Shown in pieces: positions 1-13,854 of a stretch of DNA of 64,000 nucleotides (positions are counted from its first letter, which is position 1; each line of letters begins with the position of its first letter). Source of the DNA: Sipunculus nudus (Eukaryota; Annelida; Sipuncula; Golfingiida; Sipunculidae); the NCBI GenBank assembly GCA_026874595.1, contig CM049318.1:49504750-49568749 (forward strand). The letters run 5' to 3'. A model generated the notes under the pieces. The model had not been told where the DNA came from. It made no database searches and saw only the letters and a program-made list of their open reading frames with translations. Made by a program: the position numbers and the translations under genes.

Positions 1-22
1 TCTCTGCAGAATAACAAAAAAT

Positions 23-262
23 CTATGATTTCAATCTCGACGTGGAATAAGAGGTTGAATATCCGCATACTCCTAAATGATGAGCATGCATTTCTAAAAG
101 CTCTAAACATGCACGGCTGCTCATGATCACAAAGTCTAACGGGTTACCTAACCGGGGGATACTTTTCTTCGCTACTAATTTTCTCCGCCCGTGCCAGAGG
201 TCCTCCCAGAGTAGGTCTTTCTTTCCGCTGGCATGCTGCCAAAATTTCGGGTTAGACGCCAT
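23..262 (-). CDS. Unrecognised 79-codon frame, possible first exon of a leftward gene
   Basis: Minus-strand frame beginning MASNPKFWQHASGKKD. It is charged and of balanced composition, unlike the low-complexity frames elsewhere. The start has G at +4 but T at -3. A GTATGC donor candidate follows HHLG, so it could be an exon of a gene extending off the left edge. No family is recognised, and it may be chance. Confidence 0.15.
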   Translation of the reverse strand: MASNPKFWQHASGKKDLLWEDLWHGRRKLVAKKSIPRLGNPLDFVIMSSRACLELLEMHAHHLGVCGYSTSYSTSRLKS

Positions 263-2680
263 GTATTTTGTTCCTCATCTGCTGAATATAAATTAAAGTA
301 AGTAAAGTAATAATCCTTCATCATATCGGGCTTAACATGAATTAATTACAAATTCATTTTTTTGCACGTTCATTTTCACAGTTCTTTTTTTTATTTTTCA
401 TTAGACATTCACGGACAGATGTTTAAACAGGAGCGTGAGGGGAGCAAAAGGCTCGCCAACATAAAATCTGTTCAACGAATATATAAATGGACTTCAATTT
501 TTATATATCGCCATACATTTTAGATCCTTCAAATAAACCAGTATTAAATAACCCTTTAATACAATGTAGATTATGCAAATTTTAATCTATGATGAAATTT
601 ATTTCAGTTAAACAAAATTCATGTAAAGAGATTCAATTGTTCTATAAAACCTGCATGCCTTTAGAGGAAAATATAGAAAAAATTCAAAATGAATGACTGT
701 CCATTAATAAAGAACATCTGATTAAATGTTCCATTGATCTTAAACCAAGAAATGGTCGTTAAAATTTACTTTGCATAAACAAGTTCCGTATGGGCAAATG
801 TTATGGATATGGTATTAAGTTGCAAATCTGACCCGTAGGTCTGTATATACAGGTAGATTATTTCTTTTTTACAGGTTGAAATAGATCAAAATGTTTTCTA
901 TATGTTTTCTAAATGTTTGTACCATTATATTTTGAAACATGTTAATATATACCTTGTATCTTAGGAGAGGAATTAATATAGGGCTATGCCCTGTTTTCCG
1001 ATCCTTATTGATGATTCAATAAACTACTGTTTACACCAAAATGTTTTCTATATGCATATTACAATAACTATAAACTGATTTTATTAATAAATGATACTCG
1101 GAACGGTGTAAATTTGTCATGCAATTTTTAAACCTTTTTGACAGTATATAAATAAACATTTAGGAATCAAAGATTTCTTTAGAAATTATATACAAGTGCA
1201 AATAATTTGACAATAAAAAATCCGTACTTTGGTTTCACACCAAGAGGTACAGATGGTGTGCGAAATCTCATCCGTGTTTACCACATCGCAAAGCTGCTGT
1301 TTTCATGCACAAAATTATTCATTTGACACTGGATCTTGTTGCAGTTACTTTGTGGAAATATGCGTGGTATCAGTAAGTCATGAAGGAGACATCAAAATTT
1401 CCTGGGACGGACATTTGAATATATGTTCCGTCGAGCCTACTTGAACATCTTTCCTACTAAATTGAAACAGACACCGCAGCGGCTTTCACTCTAAGCATTT
1501 CACTTATCCTAACCAGTTTAGATGTCTAAATTTGTAACATAAACCTTATTTTTACCACAATATATCAGTTTCAGTCACGTTTGACAAGATATGATAAAAA
1601 ACCATATTTGAAAACGATATCACGATATACACAATATGCAGACCGCTGTATCGTGATATAACGATATATCGATACTATTAAACACGGTTATAGATCAAGC
1701 GTGACGGGGAAGGGGTGACCTTACCTGTAGGGACCAGGTTGTCTCCGTTTTCTGGTAATAAACACGGGTGACTGATTCACAAGATGCTTCTTAGTGCTTA
1801 AATCCTACACAAGGCAAGTTGAAACACATCAGTTGTATTGCCTTGTCAAATCCAGAGGGAGGTCAGTGCCTGGCTTGGGCACATCGATATACATGATCTT
1901 AACACATGCAGGACCATTACGCTGGATTATATTCCGAATGAACAGAAGGAAGATCTTGTAACTGTGGTCCAAAACCAATGCGAGACACCTAACAAACTGA
2001 CAATTTCTATATTTTGCTATATCATAACGTTTTAGTCAATAGACCGGCCGAGCTCGGTGGTCCCTTGTTATTAATATATAGATCGATCAAGACTTCACTT
2101 GGGAAGGCCAACTTTTGCTAATTATATTCCGCCTGAGTAAAGCCGTCCTAAATAGTCGGAAATAAAAGCAACACACCTGAGCGACATTTCTCGACACACA
2201 AAAAGCGTTTGATGCGGCCTGGTCCTACACTGGAATATCCTATCTAACAAATTTGTTAGATTAATATCATCATTCCTGCCTAATTAAAATACCTCATAAT
2301 TAAGGTTAAACGTGTGGAATTAGAAAGGACAACATTTGAGGCCAGGACTCAGCAAAGCTCAGTGTTTAGGGGTTAAGTTAAAACGAACTAATTAGGACAG
2401 TACAGAACACATATTTCAGGGTCACAAGTGCCAACTAGGGGCGCCAATGTAGGGGAAACGGTTATATTTCTCCCAGATTTTGAGCAAAGGGGATGGTCAA
2501 TGTAATCATACCCCTGCTATTCATAGAACAACAGGTATGTTTTAGGATTGTAATATATTAATAATTAGAATTATAGACTTTGGTTCCTTTTATGTTTTAG
2601 TTTCAATTATTTTTTTTTTTTCTAAACTTGGTTTACAATCAGCCTATACTGGACATGTAATACCTTATTTTCTACAACCT
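263..2680. other. No gene seen
   Basis: AT-rich sequence with only short frames of unremarkable composition. The only structure seen is a small inverted repeat built on TATCGTGATAT (about 1614-1665). Confidence 0.6.
1614..1665. repeat. Inverted repeat on TATCGTGATAT
   Basis: Arms GATATCACGATATA and TGTATCGTGATATAAC are near-complementary around a loop of about 18 bases. Probably a fragment of an interspersed element. Confidence 0.5.
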
Positions 2681-2687
2681 TACACTA

Positions 2688-2689
<2 letters not shown>

Positions 2690-2732
<43 letters not shown>

Positions 2733-2788
2733 TATATATATATATATATTTATATTAAGGTATGTGTGAGTATGCGTGTCCCCCCCCC

Positions 2789-2830
<42 letters not shown>

Positions 2831-2866
2831 TAAGGTATGTGTGAGTATGCGTGTCCCCCCCCCCCC
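2690..2866. repeat. Duplicated (TA)n / poly-C microsatellite block
   Basis: Two copies of a unit made of a long (TA)n run, TATTAAGGTATGTGTGAG and a C homopolymer. The frames across it are pure low complexity. Confidence 0.9.
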
Positions 2867-3674
2867 GAAGACAAATTGACGCCATGGTGCCAAAGCGGAC
2901 CAAGCCCAACTCGACCGCACCAGAGTGACACATGACCCAGAAAAAAACACAAACAGTCCTACTTTGCACCGCCTACAAAACAAAATCGTTTTATCCTTTC
3001 CATGAAATTCTACTTTAGCGTCATCAGTTAGAGTACATCAGTTGAAAAAAATGAAGCATATCGAATATGACGTAGGATTAGTGCTCTGAAGGATGTGTTC
3101 ATAAATTATAGATAGAATATAAACTAAAGGACGATATACACTATAGATAGAGCTACATACCAAAATAAATTTTTGATCGGCAGATAAGCCGTTTTTGAGT
3201 AGTTCACATAGTACCGGCCAGACGGCGCTGCAGTAGCTCCTTCGAGAAATATTCAATTTCTGAGGATTTAGCTGAAGAAACTGGATCCAGTTGACACGGA
3301 CTCCGTTTTGCACTCGGACTCGGATTCTGTGAACTCCACTACATCACTGATCCGAATTCTCCTATGTATAAAATCCAAACGGTCCTATTTTTCTCCAATC
3401 TTGTAACTTATGACATGACGCAACATTCCCCATTAAGCATCCCCCGTCTGTTAAACCGTTGACATCATTGTATAGTAACCACCACAGCTGTCGTAGTTAA
3501 ATTTGACAAATCTATTGATACTGTGATATATATCTAAAAGTGAGCTTTCTTTTTCGACACGGATTATTCATGTATTTAAATTCTGTGCGGTTTCAACACC
3601 GATGACATTTACATTCTGTAAGTTGTTCACACATTTACATAGGTCTTTATAATATTTGACTTTTTTTTCTCCTG

Positions 3675-3810
3675 GACTCGAGATGGATTCGGCCTGATTT
3701 CTCGAATCCTTATCTCGAATAAAATTTCGAATCAGGGACACTCGAGTCTGAGGCCGAGTCCCTAAAAATGTTGACTCGAGTCAAAGTCCGGACTAGAGTC
3801 CTATATCACT
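3675..3810. repeat. Repeat rich in CTCGAGTC / TCGAAT motifs
   Basis: Several short direct and inverted copies of GACTCGAGTC and CTCGAAT occur within about 140 bases, and related CGGACTC motifs lie near 3297-3330. It looks like a decayed interspersed repeat. Confidence 0.5.
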
Positions 3811-3988
3811 AGGACAGCATGATCCAGTTCGAAATAATTAAAGTTATACCACCATAGGCCTGCACACGGAACCGGTACCAATGACTCACTGATCCAACTT
3901 ATAAAACAACATGAAAGAAATGATTTATGTACTCTGCCTCAAAGGAAGAAGCAACTCCAAGCAATCGTATACAAGCAATGGGAATGTA

Positions 3989-4168
3989 GTGGCGGATCCA
4001 AGGTAACCCCCCCCCCCTTTTTCTGAGCCGAGACAATTATTTTTAGGGTTTCAAAGAACTCTGCGACCTGGACCCACTCCTTTCCGGACCAGAAGACCTT
4101 TTTTTGTCTTATTTTAGTCTTCCTGTTTTGGACCCTCCCCTTTCCAAAATCCTGGAGCCACCCCTGGA
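3989..4168 (-). repeat. GGGGCGGATCC-family interspersed element, copy 1
   Basis: Ends GGCGGATCCAAGG and CCTGGAGCCACCCCTGG with a poly-C run inside. Same family as 18097-18293, 43347-43560 and 51601-51804. Non-coding and short; SINE/MITE class uncertain. Confidence 0.75.
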
Positions 4169-4169
4169 A

Positions 4170-7100
4170 TGTCAAACCAAATCAAACACAAACAGTTTGA
4201 GGCCGTTACAAACTATGCCAGAAGAATAAATAAACAAAAATTCAATGCAGAATAACTGGTAGGAAAAAGGAATACATAGTTATTGCCCAATGGATCGAAA
4301 GAGACTATCCTCGATCAAGATAGGACCAACGACTGGCCGAGGACTGCTGGACTGAATTCGGAAACAGAAGGGTTCGTGTCTTGATGTACGGTCTCGAGTT
4401 GTGAAATGGTCTCGAGTTTGACAGCTCTCAAGACACCGCTTTGTGACCCGAAAATAATAAGGATAACGTGTGGTAAAATATAACGTGTCACTACTTTATA
4501 TTTAAAACTTAAGTCAAAACTTTAAGGAAATTTCGCTTACAAGAAATACTGTTGTACAATATCGAGTGTTTATAAACAGGCATTTTTAACATTCAAACAT
4601 TGCCAGTGTAGTGCGATAATATTGAACAAACTTTACACCGATTGTTCCCCACTGAAAAAAAAAAAGATCGCCGGATTTGTTGAGCTTGTCAATTTCAACG
4701 CGCGTGCAGGTTCGAATGCAGCACGGCTGCCATGCAGAATCTGCTGACATTGACGCCACTATATCGGGCTGCAAAGACCCAATACAAGCAGGTGCTACCT
4801 ATAAGGCAGTAACGCAAATAATTCTTATATAGATGTTCTTTCATGTTTGCGTTAAAGCTCCTAAGCTTGAGAGTTTACCCTCTTAAGCTTGGTCAGATCA
4901 GACTAAAATCGGTAAGCTGACGTTTAGCTTGAGGACATGCAACAGCCCCTACATATTACACATAATGCAGTTGGGTTGACTCAGTTGAGATATCAATTGT
5001 AACTTACTGTTCAGTATGTATGAAAATACTGGCACTTAATCGCAAGAAAACCAAATATTTGTTTCCTCCATCGCTCTTTTTTACAGCCTTTTAAGGAATA
5101 CTGGGAAGACTTAGGAGGGTCTTTTCTTTGGCGACGTATTTGGATCTTTGAGGGAACCACCATCTATTGGGTATTATTTGGTAATTTGCATAGATATCCC
5201 TTTTGATATGCATGAGATTCCTGTTAGGGGTTGTGTTGGATCAAAGGGAATGTTCTCCCCTGGCCCCCACAGGTGTTCGGAATTCATTCCTAAATATGGA
5301 GTTTGAATGTTCTGGCTAAGCAACTGCCTACATGTTCTGACAGGCATGCAAGAAATACAAGGTCAAGATGACACAAAACGGTATGAACATCAACATTGTG
5401 TAACTGAGATTTGATCATACTGTGGGAAAAGCCAGTTCTAACTGATAAAGAGGTTAGAGCCAGATATATATTCTCACTAAAGATAGGAACGATAACACGT
5501 GCGTCCTCATCAATATGACAATATGATCAGAAAGTAAAGACTCTGTAAAATAGATGAACACTGTACAGATAAAAAGATCTCGAAATTGTTATCCCAGTCC
5601 AGATTACCTGATTGATTTGGATTCGGAAATGATCCGGATTCAGGAACGGCGTCAAGAAATATTCACATATGTATGGTGTCTTATGAATGGTTTTTCCTGG
5701 GAAAACGTTGTTTTGGGACAATGGAGATCACCCCCCCCCCCCCATAGCATTCATTAAAATGTAGATTTCTAGTATTCAGTTAATGAGTATTTAAGAAATA
5801 TGATTCATAGATAGTTGAAATCTACACCTTAATATATTTATGCAAGGAATTTCAAATAATATAATATTAAAATAACTTTAAAGAGAACTCTTGTGCATTC
5901 TATATTGTCTCCTGTTTCCATTGTTATATAACGCTTCAAGTTTCCCATGTTTAATGTAGTTCATTATATATAATGAATATAAATCGTTTTACCCTGTGGT
6001 AGAAACGATGGTAAGGCAATTCTGATCGATTCACTATTTAAACATATTTGATTAGATAAATTAGATGAAAATAAATTAATAAATATGATAAATATAAAAA
6101 GTAATATGATTAATATATATTGCACCGCCAGCAGAATCAGTCCGGAGCAGTTATTATAACGGTATAATTAAGCTACGTTTGTACGTGCACCGTGTGCAAC
6201 TGTATTTGTATGTAATATGTAGATGATATATATTGTAATAAATTAAGCATAATAGGTCAAAGGTTAAGATAATTTTATGTTGCACTTACACGCGCTACAA
6301 GAACACGTACACTTGTCATAAAACGTACTTGGGTTATACATGATGTGTTCACTGAGGCGGAGAGAAAATTTGTTTACACTTGTTATAGACAAGCTCGGCT
6401 TTCCCGCCATACCTATACTGCTTTCACCTCGCTTTGTTCAAATACGTTTCACTGATGTTGGTCATTCGTCTTCAGTCTGGTTCATGCGACGAGCTTGTCT
6501 CGTCCAAAGACGCTTTATCCCGATTCGCTCTGCTTCTCTCCATCAACATCTTGAGTTCGGCTCTACTGTGTTAGCCGTGTATGGTTCCTAATAGGGGGAC
6601 TTTTAAGTGACTTTTTAGGCGGTGTCAACATAAAATTACTACCTTTCTGTTGTCTTTGGCTGATTTATGAAACTTTTGGAAGGTTGTAGCATCAATGTGA
6701 TGCTCATATGCCCTACATATCCAAAATTGTACCAAGAATCCCAATGTTTACATGGAGAAGAAGCCGCCATGTTATATGAACAGTCCCACAGTCCTTTGCA
6801 ACGAGATTTAGACCGTGACCCCGCTCTGATACTATCGGTGTTGGAACTGGAAAAAGCAGGCGTTAATAGGGGTCTGTGCAGGGTACCAGTCGATCAAGGT
6901 CCGCTCATAACAAGTTCCTTAACTTTGTTATGTTTAAATCACGGCGGGCGTACAAGGATCTTAGGGGATAAAGTTTCATTAAAATATAATGGTAAGAATG
7001 TGGTAATGGTTCTAGAAAATCCCATTTACTACCAAAGACACGTCCAAATGTATTTTGATGTGTATATTTAGCATTTTATGAGTTTTTTTTTGTCCTTCTA

Positions 7101-7880
7101 CAATTTTACCATTACACGGCCAGGGCCACAACTGTGATCTTGTTACAGTTGTGGATTTTGCAACAAGTGACGCGCCAGATTTGGAACAACTTTAAAATAT
7201 TCCGCATTCAAATTTGATAATATATCCTGCTAAATTTGTATGACTCAGATTATCAATTTCATTCTTTTTTAAATATCTCAAATAAAATATTTATTTTAAA
7301 AAAATTATTACAATATTATTGCAACAGGATAGTTCATTCCACAAACGGTGTTTTTCAACAAGTTTCTGTCATACAATGTAAAGCATTTGATTCAATTGAC
7401 ATAAAGACATTAGTTTTTTTTAGACGCATTCCATACATAAAAAAATCTTAGCTTTAGGCGACAACCCGAAGGAATCGTTGAATGAAAACTGAAATCTTCT
7501 TCTCAGGAAAGGTTCGGCATTTTTTTAACCCCCCCCCCCCCCCCCAGTTTGCAGGGTTTATCAGGGTTGATGAGTTGATCACTATATAAAAATTGTGACA
7601 AATTGTTTTTAAGGTGGAACTTAAGTGCAAGAACATCGATTACATTTTCTTTTCTTCTTATACCCGTGTTTTGCGCTAGATCTCAAATATGGCTGATTAA
7701 AAAAATGAACTTTGTGCAAAATATTATTTACAGGTCACAGATTTACACCTGATCATAATTTTTGACCTTGACCTAATTTCGAGGGACGTGCACACCGTAT
7801 CTCAATCCCCATTATCGCTCAGTTTTGATTGTCAGGGTGTCGATCGCTCTTGCGATTGCTAACATATAGTTCAAAACCAT
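4170..7880. other. No gene seen
   Basis: AT-rich, with C homopolymers near 5731 and 7532. The longest frame (6667-7071, 134 codons) resembles no family I know and has no flanking splice logic. Confidence 0.5.
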
Positions 7881-7886
7881 ATTTTT

Positions 7887-9036
7887 ATGCCCCCGCCACA
7901 AAGTGGCCGGGGCATATAGTTTTACCCATGTCCGTCCTTCCATCCTTCCGTCATTCCATAATCAAACAGTTGTACGGACATTTTTTCGCAAAGTCTGCAG
8001 ATATTGGCCTGATTTTTTTGTGTGTGGGCAGATATAGCCCAGTTACAGATCGAGTTCGCGTTTCGTCCCGGTTGACCTACTTTTGACCGTTTTACGGCTC
8101 CTAAACTTTGAAAATTTCATAAAAAATAGAAATTTCATGACATATACACATGTACGGTTTTTTTTTCGCAATGCCTGCAGATATTGGCCTGATTTTTTTG
8201 TGTGTGGGCAGATAATGACCAGTTACAGATCGAGTTCGCGTTTCGTCCCGGTTGACCTACTTTTGAACGTTTTACGCCTCCTGAACTCAGAAAAATTCGT
8301 GAAAAATAGAAATATTCATGACAGATACACATGTATGGACTTTTTTTTTGTGTGGGCAGATAATGACCAGTTACAGATCGAGTTCACATTTTGTCCCAGT
8401 TGACTTACTTTTGACCGTTTGACAGTGCTCTAACATAGAAAATTTCATAAAAAAGTGCACATGTATGGACTTTTTTTCGCAGTGCCTGCAGATACGGGCC
8501 TGATTTTTGGTGTGTAGGCAGATAATGACCAGTTACAGATCGAGACTGTTTTGTCCCAGTTGACCTACTTTTGACCATTTGACTGCTCCTGAACATAGAA
8601 AGTTTCATGAAAAATAGAAATTTTCATAACAAATGCATATGTACTGACTTTTTTTCCTCAATGCCTGCAGATACCACCCTGATTTTTTATGTGTGGGCAG
8701 ATAATGACAGTTACAGATCAAGTTCGCGTTTCGTCCTGGTTGACCTACTTTTGATTGTTTTACGGCTCCTAAACATAGAAAATTTCATGAAAGACAGAAA
8801 TTTTTATGGAAAATGCACATGTATGGAATTTTTTTCACAATGCCTGCATATACTGGCATGATTTTTGGTGTGTTGCTTGATGTTGACCCGTTACAGATTG
8901 AGTTTGCATTTTGCCCTTGTTGACCTACTTTTGACCATACGACACCTCCTGAACTTAAAAATGTTTTCAAAATTTTACAAATGTTTCTAATTTGCCCCAG
9001 GCGGGGGCATTCGTGTCGTTCCGACACATCTAGTTT
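7887..9036. mobile_element. CCCCCGCC-ended element with internal ~180-bp tandem repeats
   Basis: Left end ATGCCCCCGCC, right end AGGCGGGGGCAT followed by TCGTGTCGTTCCGACACATC; the ends are inverted copies. Inside are about six tandem units carrying TGCCTGCAGATA, GTGTGGGCAGATAATGACC, GTTACAGATCGAGTT and GTTGACCTACTTTTGA. GTCCGTCC-like motifs sit next to the left end. No transposase frame, so non-autonomous. I recall this end sequence as common in bivalve genomes. Confidence 0.8.
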
Positions 9037-9039
9037 CAT

Positions 9040-10180
9040 GAAGTGACACGCCACGTGATCCCGTGGAGATGCTCGTAAAATTCCTATGTTCACACGAACA
9101 CACACCCTCACCTATTCACACACACATATGTGTAAAAAAAATGCGGAGCCCTGATTGAGCATGTATGAAGGAAAATGTTATGTAGATAGGTGACGAGTAT
9201 TAACGTTAATAAATTGTATATGCTGCATGCAATAGCGCGCTGCGGGTGTGAGCCTGCGTAGGACGCATACCAGCACAAGAGAATTGCAAAAAATACCACA
9301 GTAACGATGTAAAAGAATTTACGTTAAGGTCCTCGGAGTCGCGCGATCTTCAAATATTTCGGACCAGCTTTGGTTAAAAATAATCATGGACACAGCGGCA
9401 GGTAATACGTGAAACGGCGTCCCATTGTGCCAGTTTCCACACATCCATGCACAGAACGTTAGTATGTATTCTAGGAATGCACGATGCCGTTTTAACGAGG
9501 CATTCCGTATAAAACCCAAAGCTCCCGTGTCGTGAGAATGATTTGGGCGTGAAAGGTCGCTCCGTAAGGATTCCTGCTAACTCTGTTTTATGACCCTAGA
9601 AGTGAAAGACGTGGAACCATTAAAAATAGAGGTATGTGACAGGAATGACAACGATGTGTCTCGTGTCTCCATGTTACATAACCCCCAGCAAAGAGGAAGC
9701 CCCTAAACACCAAAGTGTATCACATACCATAAACACGCCTAAACCTGGCTTCATATTAGTTGGGACAAAACTGCGTGATTTTCTTTTTTTTTTAGTGTTT
9801 CGCCAAGGATCCATTAACTCGATTCCACAGTACAAAAGACCTATACACACATAAAATAACCATTTTTATGTGAATTAATTATATCAAATGTTATGTGGAC
9901 GAAATATTGTTAACAAAAAAATAATGGTATCATTTAAAAAACAATAAATCTTTGAACATACACGATCTATTTTTATTTATAATGACAACCTTTGACTTCA
10001 ACTTTGCTTTCGACGATTTGAACTCTTATTCACAAGGGTTTTCAATTTCGCAATAATTCCCATCTCGGAAATATCAGGAATTAGATAATATCATGAACAT
10101 AAGGCAACCACAGTACACAGACCTGAAAACATGAGTTCGAATTGTCGCCCAATCGAGTGGTAACACACAAACACATATGG
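9040..10180. other. No gene seen
   Basis: Short frames only; a CA-rich stretch near 9090-9130. No domain or splice pattern is recognised. Confidence 0.5.
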
Positions 10181-11795
10181 GTAAAGATGAATATGTTAAT
10201 CTTGGTGATGATAACGAGTTTGGTGACTGAACAGACTTTGATGAGCATGGTGCTGAAAATTACTAATCATGACGAAGGAATTTAGTTATTATGGTGATGA
10301 TACTGATGAAGATGGTGCTCATGACTCAGCAGTTCCAGGATAATGCTCTGAGTGATTGATGTGATGCTGAATTATGACTGAGTTGATGACTGAGCTATCT
10401 GTATTAACGATTTTGGTGTTGAAGAAGTTAGCGATAAGCGATAAAAACTGTAAATATTATGAAATGATGTTACTGACTTAACAAATCATGAAAAAAATTG
10501 TTGTTCTTGGTGAGAAATATTTATAATGATGATTACTGATGATGATGATGGCAATAGATAATAACTGTAATTATGATGATGTTGCTGACTGAGCAACTCA
10601 GTATGATGTTGAATATGTCAAAAATGTGAATAATAACATTCATAATAATAAATGTTGTTGATGATGAAGATGATGACGAACATTGGTGATGAGGATGATG
10701 TTGTAAATGTTGTTGTACAGATGGTGGTGATGGTGGTGGTGGTGGTGATGATGGTGATGATGATGTTGATGTGTGATCAGTCAAAGATAATGTTACTGAT
10801 GATTGATGTTGAATGTGATGAAATTAGCAAGAGTAATGAAAATTATAATTATGTAGCTGACTTTTATGCCGACGACCTGTCTGTTAGTTATATTTATAAT
10901 CATGATGTGGGAGATGATGAATATGGTAATGATGATGATGACGATTGAGATCGAAATGATGATGACGATAATTATGATGACAATGATGATGACTGCAATT
11001 ATAACGCGAATGATGATAATAAATACTATGAAGACAGCGATGATGACGACTATTATAACGCCGATAGTGACAACGACATTTATGACGATAATGATGATTA
11101 CGACAATTATGACGACAACAGTGATGACGACAATCATGACGATAATGATGATGACGACAGGGATGATGACGACAATCATGAAGATAATGATGATGGTGAC
11201 AATTATGACGATAATGATGATGACGACAATTATGATGATGACAATTGTTACGACAGTGATGATGACAGCAATTATGACGATAATGATGATGACCACAATA
11301 ATGATGACGGCAATTATAACGCCAATGGTGATAACGACATTCACAACGACAGTGATCATAACTACAACTCTGATGACGACAATTTTGACGACAGTAATGA
11401 TGATGACGACAGTGATGATAACGAAATTCATGACGATATTGATGATGACGACAATTATGACGATAATGATGATGACGACAATTATGACGACAGCAATGAT
11501 GACGACAATCATGACGATACTGATGATGACGACCATTATGTTGACGGCAATTATAACGCCAATGGTGATAACGACCATCACAACGACAGTGATCATTACT
11601 ACAACTCTGATGACACTGATAAAGACGACAATTATGACGATAATGATGATGATGAAAACTCTGATGACATTGATGAAGATAATATTTACTGGGACAATAA
11701 TGATGACGATGAGTACGACGACGAAGATGGTGGTGGTGGTGACAAAAATGACGATTGTGATTACAATGATGATGATGATGATGTTTTTTTATGAT
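10180..11795. repeat. (GAY)n trinucleotide-derived low-complexity tract
   Basis: GATGAT/GATGAC triplets dominate. The left part (10180-10640) is degraded with many stops, and the right part is more regular. A block of about 80 triplets is duplicated, the copies starting near 11309 and 11549 (both encode NYNANGDND in the Asp frame). Confidence 0.85.
10949..11791 (+). other. Stop-free Asp/Asn/Tyr-rich frame of 281 codons, no ATG
   Basis: Reading from 10949, each codon is mostly GAY, AAY, TAY, CAY or AGY with no stop until TGA at 11792. The same frame is open upstream from an ATG at 10652, interrupted by a single TGA at 10946-10948. If translated it would be a very acidic protein, superficially like Asp-rich biomineral proteins of molluscs. 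The simpler reading is a triplet repeat, whose composition excludes stops in this frame. Confidence 0.3.
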
Positions 11796-11799
11796 ATGA

Positions 11800-13850
11800 T
11801 AATTGTTATGATATAGTTCTTATAATAACAACAACATACATACGTTACCAACGTCAAGGTCAGAAGGTGTTAAGAAGTGAACTTGCGGTTTGAGCGTAAA
11901 GTCAAAACTGCTTAGCGTGCCTGGTACTCATTTTTTTATATGTCAACCTGAAGTCGGTTCATCTAAACCAAGGCAATGATGGATGGACAAGAAGAACTAT
12001 TTCTACGGATCATTACAGTATATCCAGTCAAAACAGCGCGCGAAAGAGTAGGATGAAATAAAAAATATCCTCGACATGCAAGGAGCAGGGTATAATTAAT
12101 TATAGTAACAGAAGTCCTGTCACCAAGAGAGCTCTCATCAGGCCCTGGGTGTAAGTTTCCATATATATGCTTAGATACAAGAAGACGGACTACTCTATAA
12201 ATTGCACACGCAGACTCGAATAACATAGCGGAGAGCCAGCCAGGCGTTCACAGGAAGGCTCTAGGCCTCAACCGATAACGGTGGTTTGACGGGGATCTCA
12301 ATACTCCGACTTGGACAACTTTTTCGGTCTTGTTAAGCCATGATACACGATTAACCCTGTCGGTAAGTAATGCAATATTTATCAACATATCTTATTTCTT
12401 TATAATGAATTATACATTTTAAATAAATCCGCAATAGTATAACTATCAAATTACATGAATATTGCACTACATTTATCTACCGGTTTCCGTGCCGTACCAG
12501 GAAAATACAAATTGTCTTAATCAATACTTTGTACTGTTTGAATCTTTAAAAAAAACCTCTTTTGAGCCCTAATGTTTGTTGGCGTATGTTGCTATCTTTA
12601 AAAAAATCAGGAACTCTAAATCGGGGTATCAGACGGGAGAACATTGAAACTACCCTGAAATGCTACGGGCCACTCCCACAAGAAGTAGGCTTTATATATG
12701 TTAAGGCTTATTTCAGCTGATTTCGTTGAACGTTTTCAAGTCGCATTGTCTAATTGCGTGTTATACACACTAGCATATGTATATCTTTTAATATATCAAG
12801 ATTTATAAGCATTCATTTTTTACCTGTCCAAGAACCTATAATTATGTATTACATATGTATGCCGCCGCAATTGGTTGGGCCGACACTCGCAGTGTAAACA
12901 TGTCGTCACTTTATAAAGAAGTGAGACACTATTGTGCGCTTGATGACCTTTTCACTCATATGAAAGGTCACTTTTTAAAAGCGCTTTCGAATCCGTTGAA
13001 TATGTAAAGTATGCACCTAGAGGTGCGTGTATGCTTTTACAAATAGATTTTGTGGAAGTTTGTAGTAGCGTTTTGGGTCCTTCGTATACGGCACACATTA
13101 TGTCATTATGTCACTTCTGAATTTAACATACGCGGTCTGCCGTGTGGTATGATATTTTATGTCAGAGTGACCCATATACCATAAAGATAACAGAATATAG
13201 GACTGATAACCAAAATATCTTCCATGAATCATCTTATGGGCAAAAATAAGATATACAGTAGTTTCAGTTTTACAATGCCCCGTGGTTTACAATAATTTAT
13301 TATACAATTGATAATTATAACTTCTGTATTTCAAAGTATGCTTTCACAGATAGAGTTTTTTATGTGGTTACTGTCTTAGATTCTTTTCCTTAAACGTTAT
13401 ACATACAGATCAAACGGCATGGTGTACTTTTTCGATAGTTTTCAAGAAGACATGTTGAGTACTTGCCTATTCATTTTCAGTTCAGTTGTTCACATGACAT
13501 ATTAGGGTTTTGTTGTTTTAGAAATGTACTGTGATCAGTATTATTATACGTGCTATTATAAAATGAACAGATTGAATCATAAACCTAAACCCCATACCAA
13601 TTCCGATACCTTCGCACGCTTGGTAACATCTAATGACGGGACGGCGGCCAATTGTAGCCATGATGACTTGGGCCATCCGTATTAAACTAAAGAGGACATC
13701 TTCTTAGAGATGCTTTATAGGAGACGGGCTCCGGTCAAGGGGTCAAGTGATGTATATTATGCAAAGTTTTACCTATAAACAGATTTCTTGAGCTCGCGCG
13801 TATCGTCTTACCACAAAAACTTTGAATAGCTTACAATACCTGTGGGACAC
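11800..13850. other. No gene seen
   Basis: AT-rich with short frames. A CGGTAAGT donor-like site at 12359-12366 follows a moderately GC-rich stretch (12230-12358), but nothing ties it to an exon. Confidence 0.45.
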
Positions 13851-13854
13851 TTAA

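Noticed and set aside
2685-2969. Tyr/Ile-rich frames on both strands
   Set aside because: Translations of a (TA)n microsatellite.
6667-7071. 134-codon plus-strand frame as a gene
   Set aside because: No recognised family, no signal or motif, AT-rich end, and no splice or promoter context; length is within chance for this much sequence.
10793-11596. 267-codon minus-strand frame of Ile/Val and 316-codon plus-strand Met/Thr frame (10866-11816)
   Set aside because: Both are alternate-frame readings of the GAT/GAC triplet tract with extreme composition and no domain.
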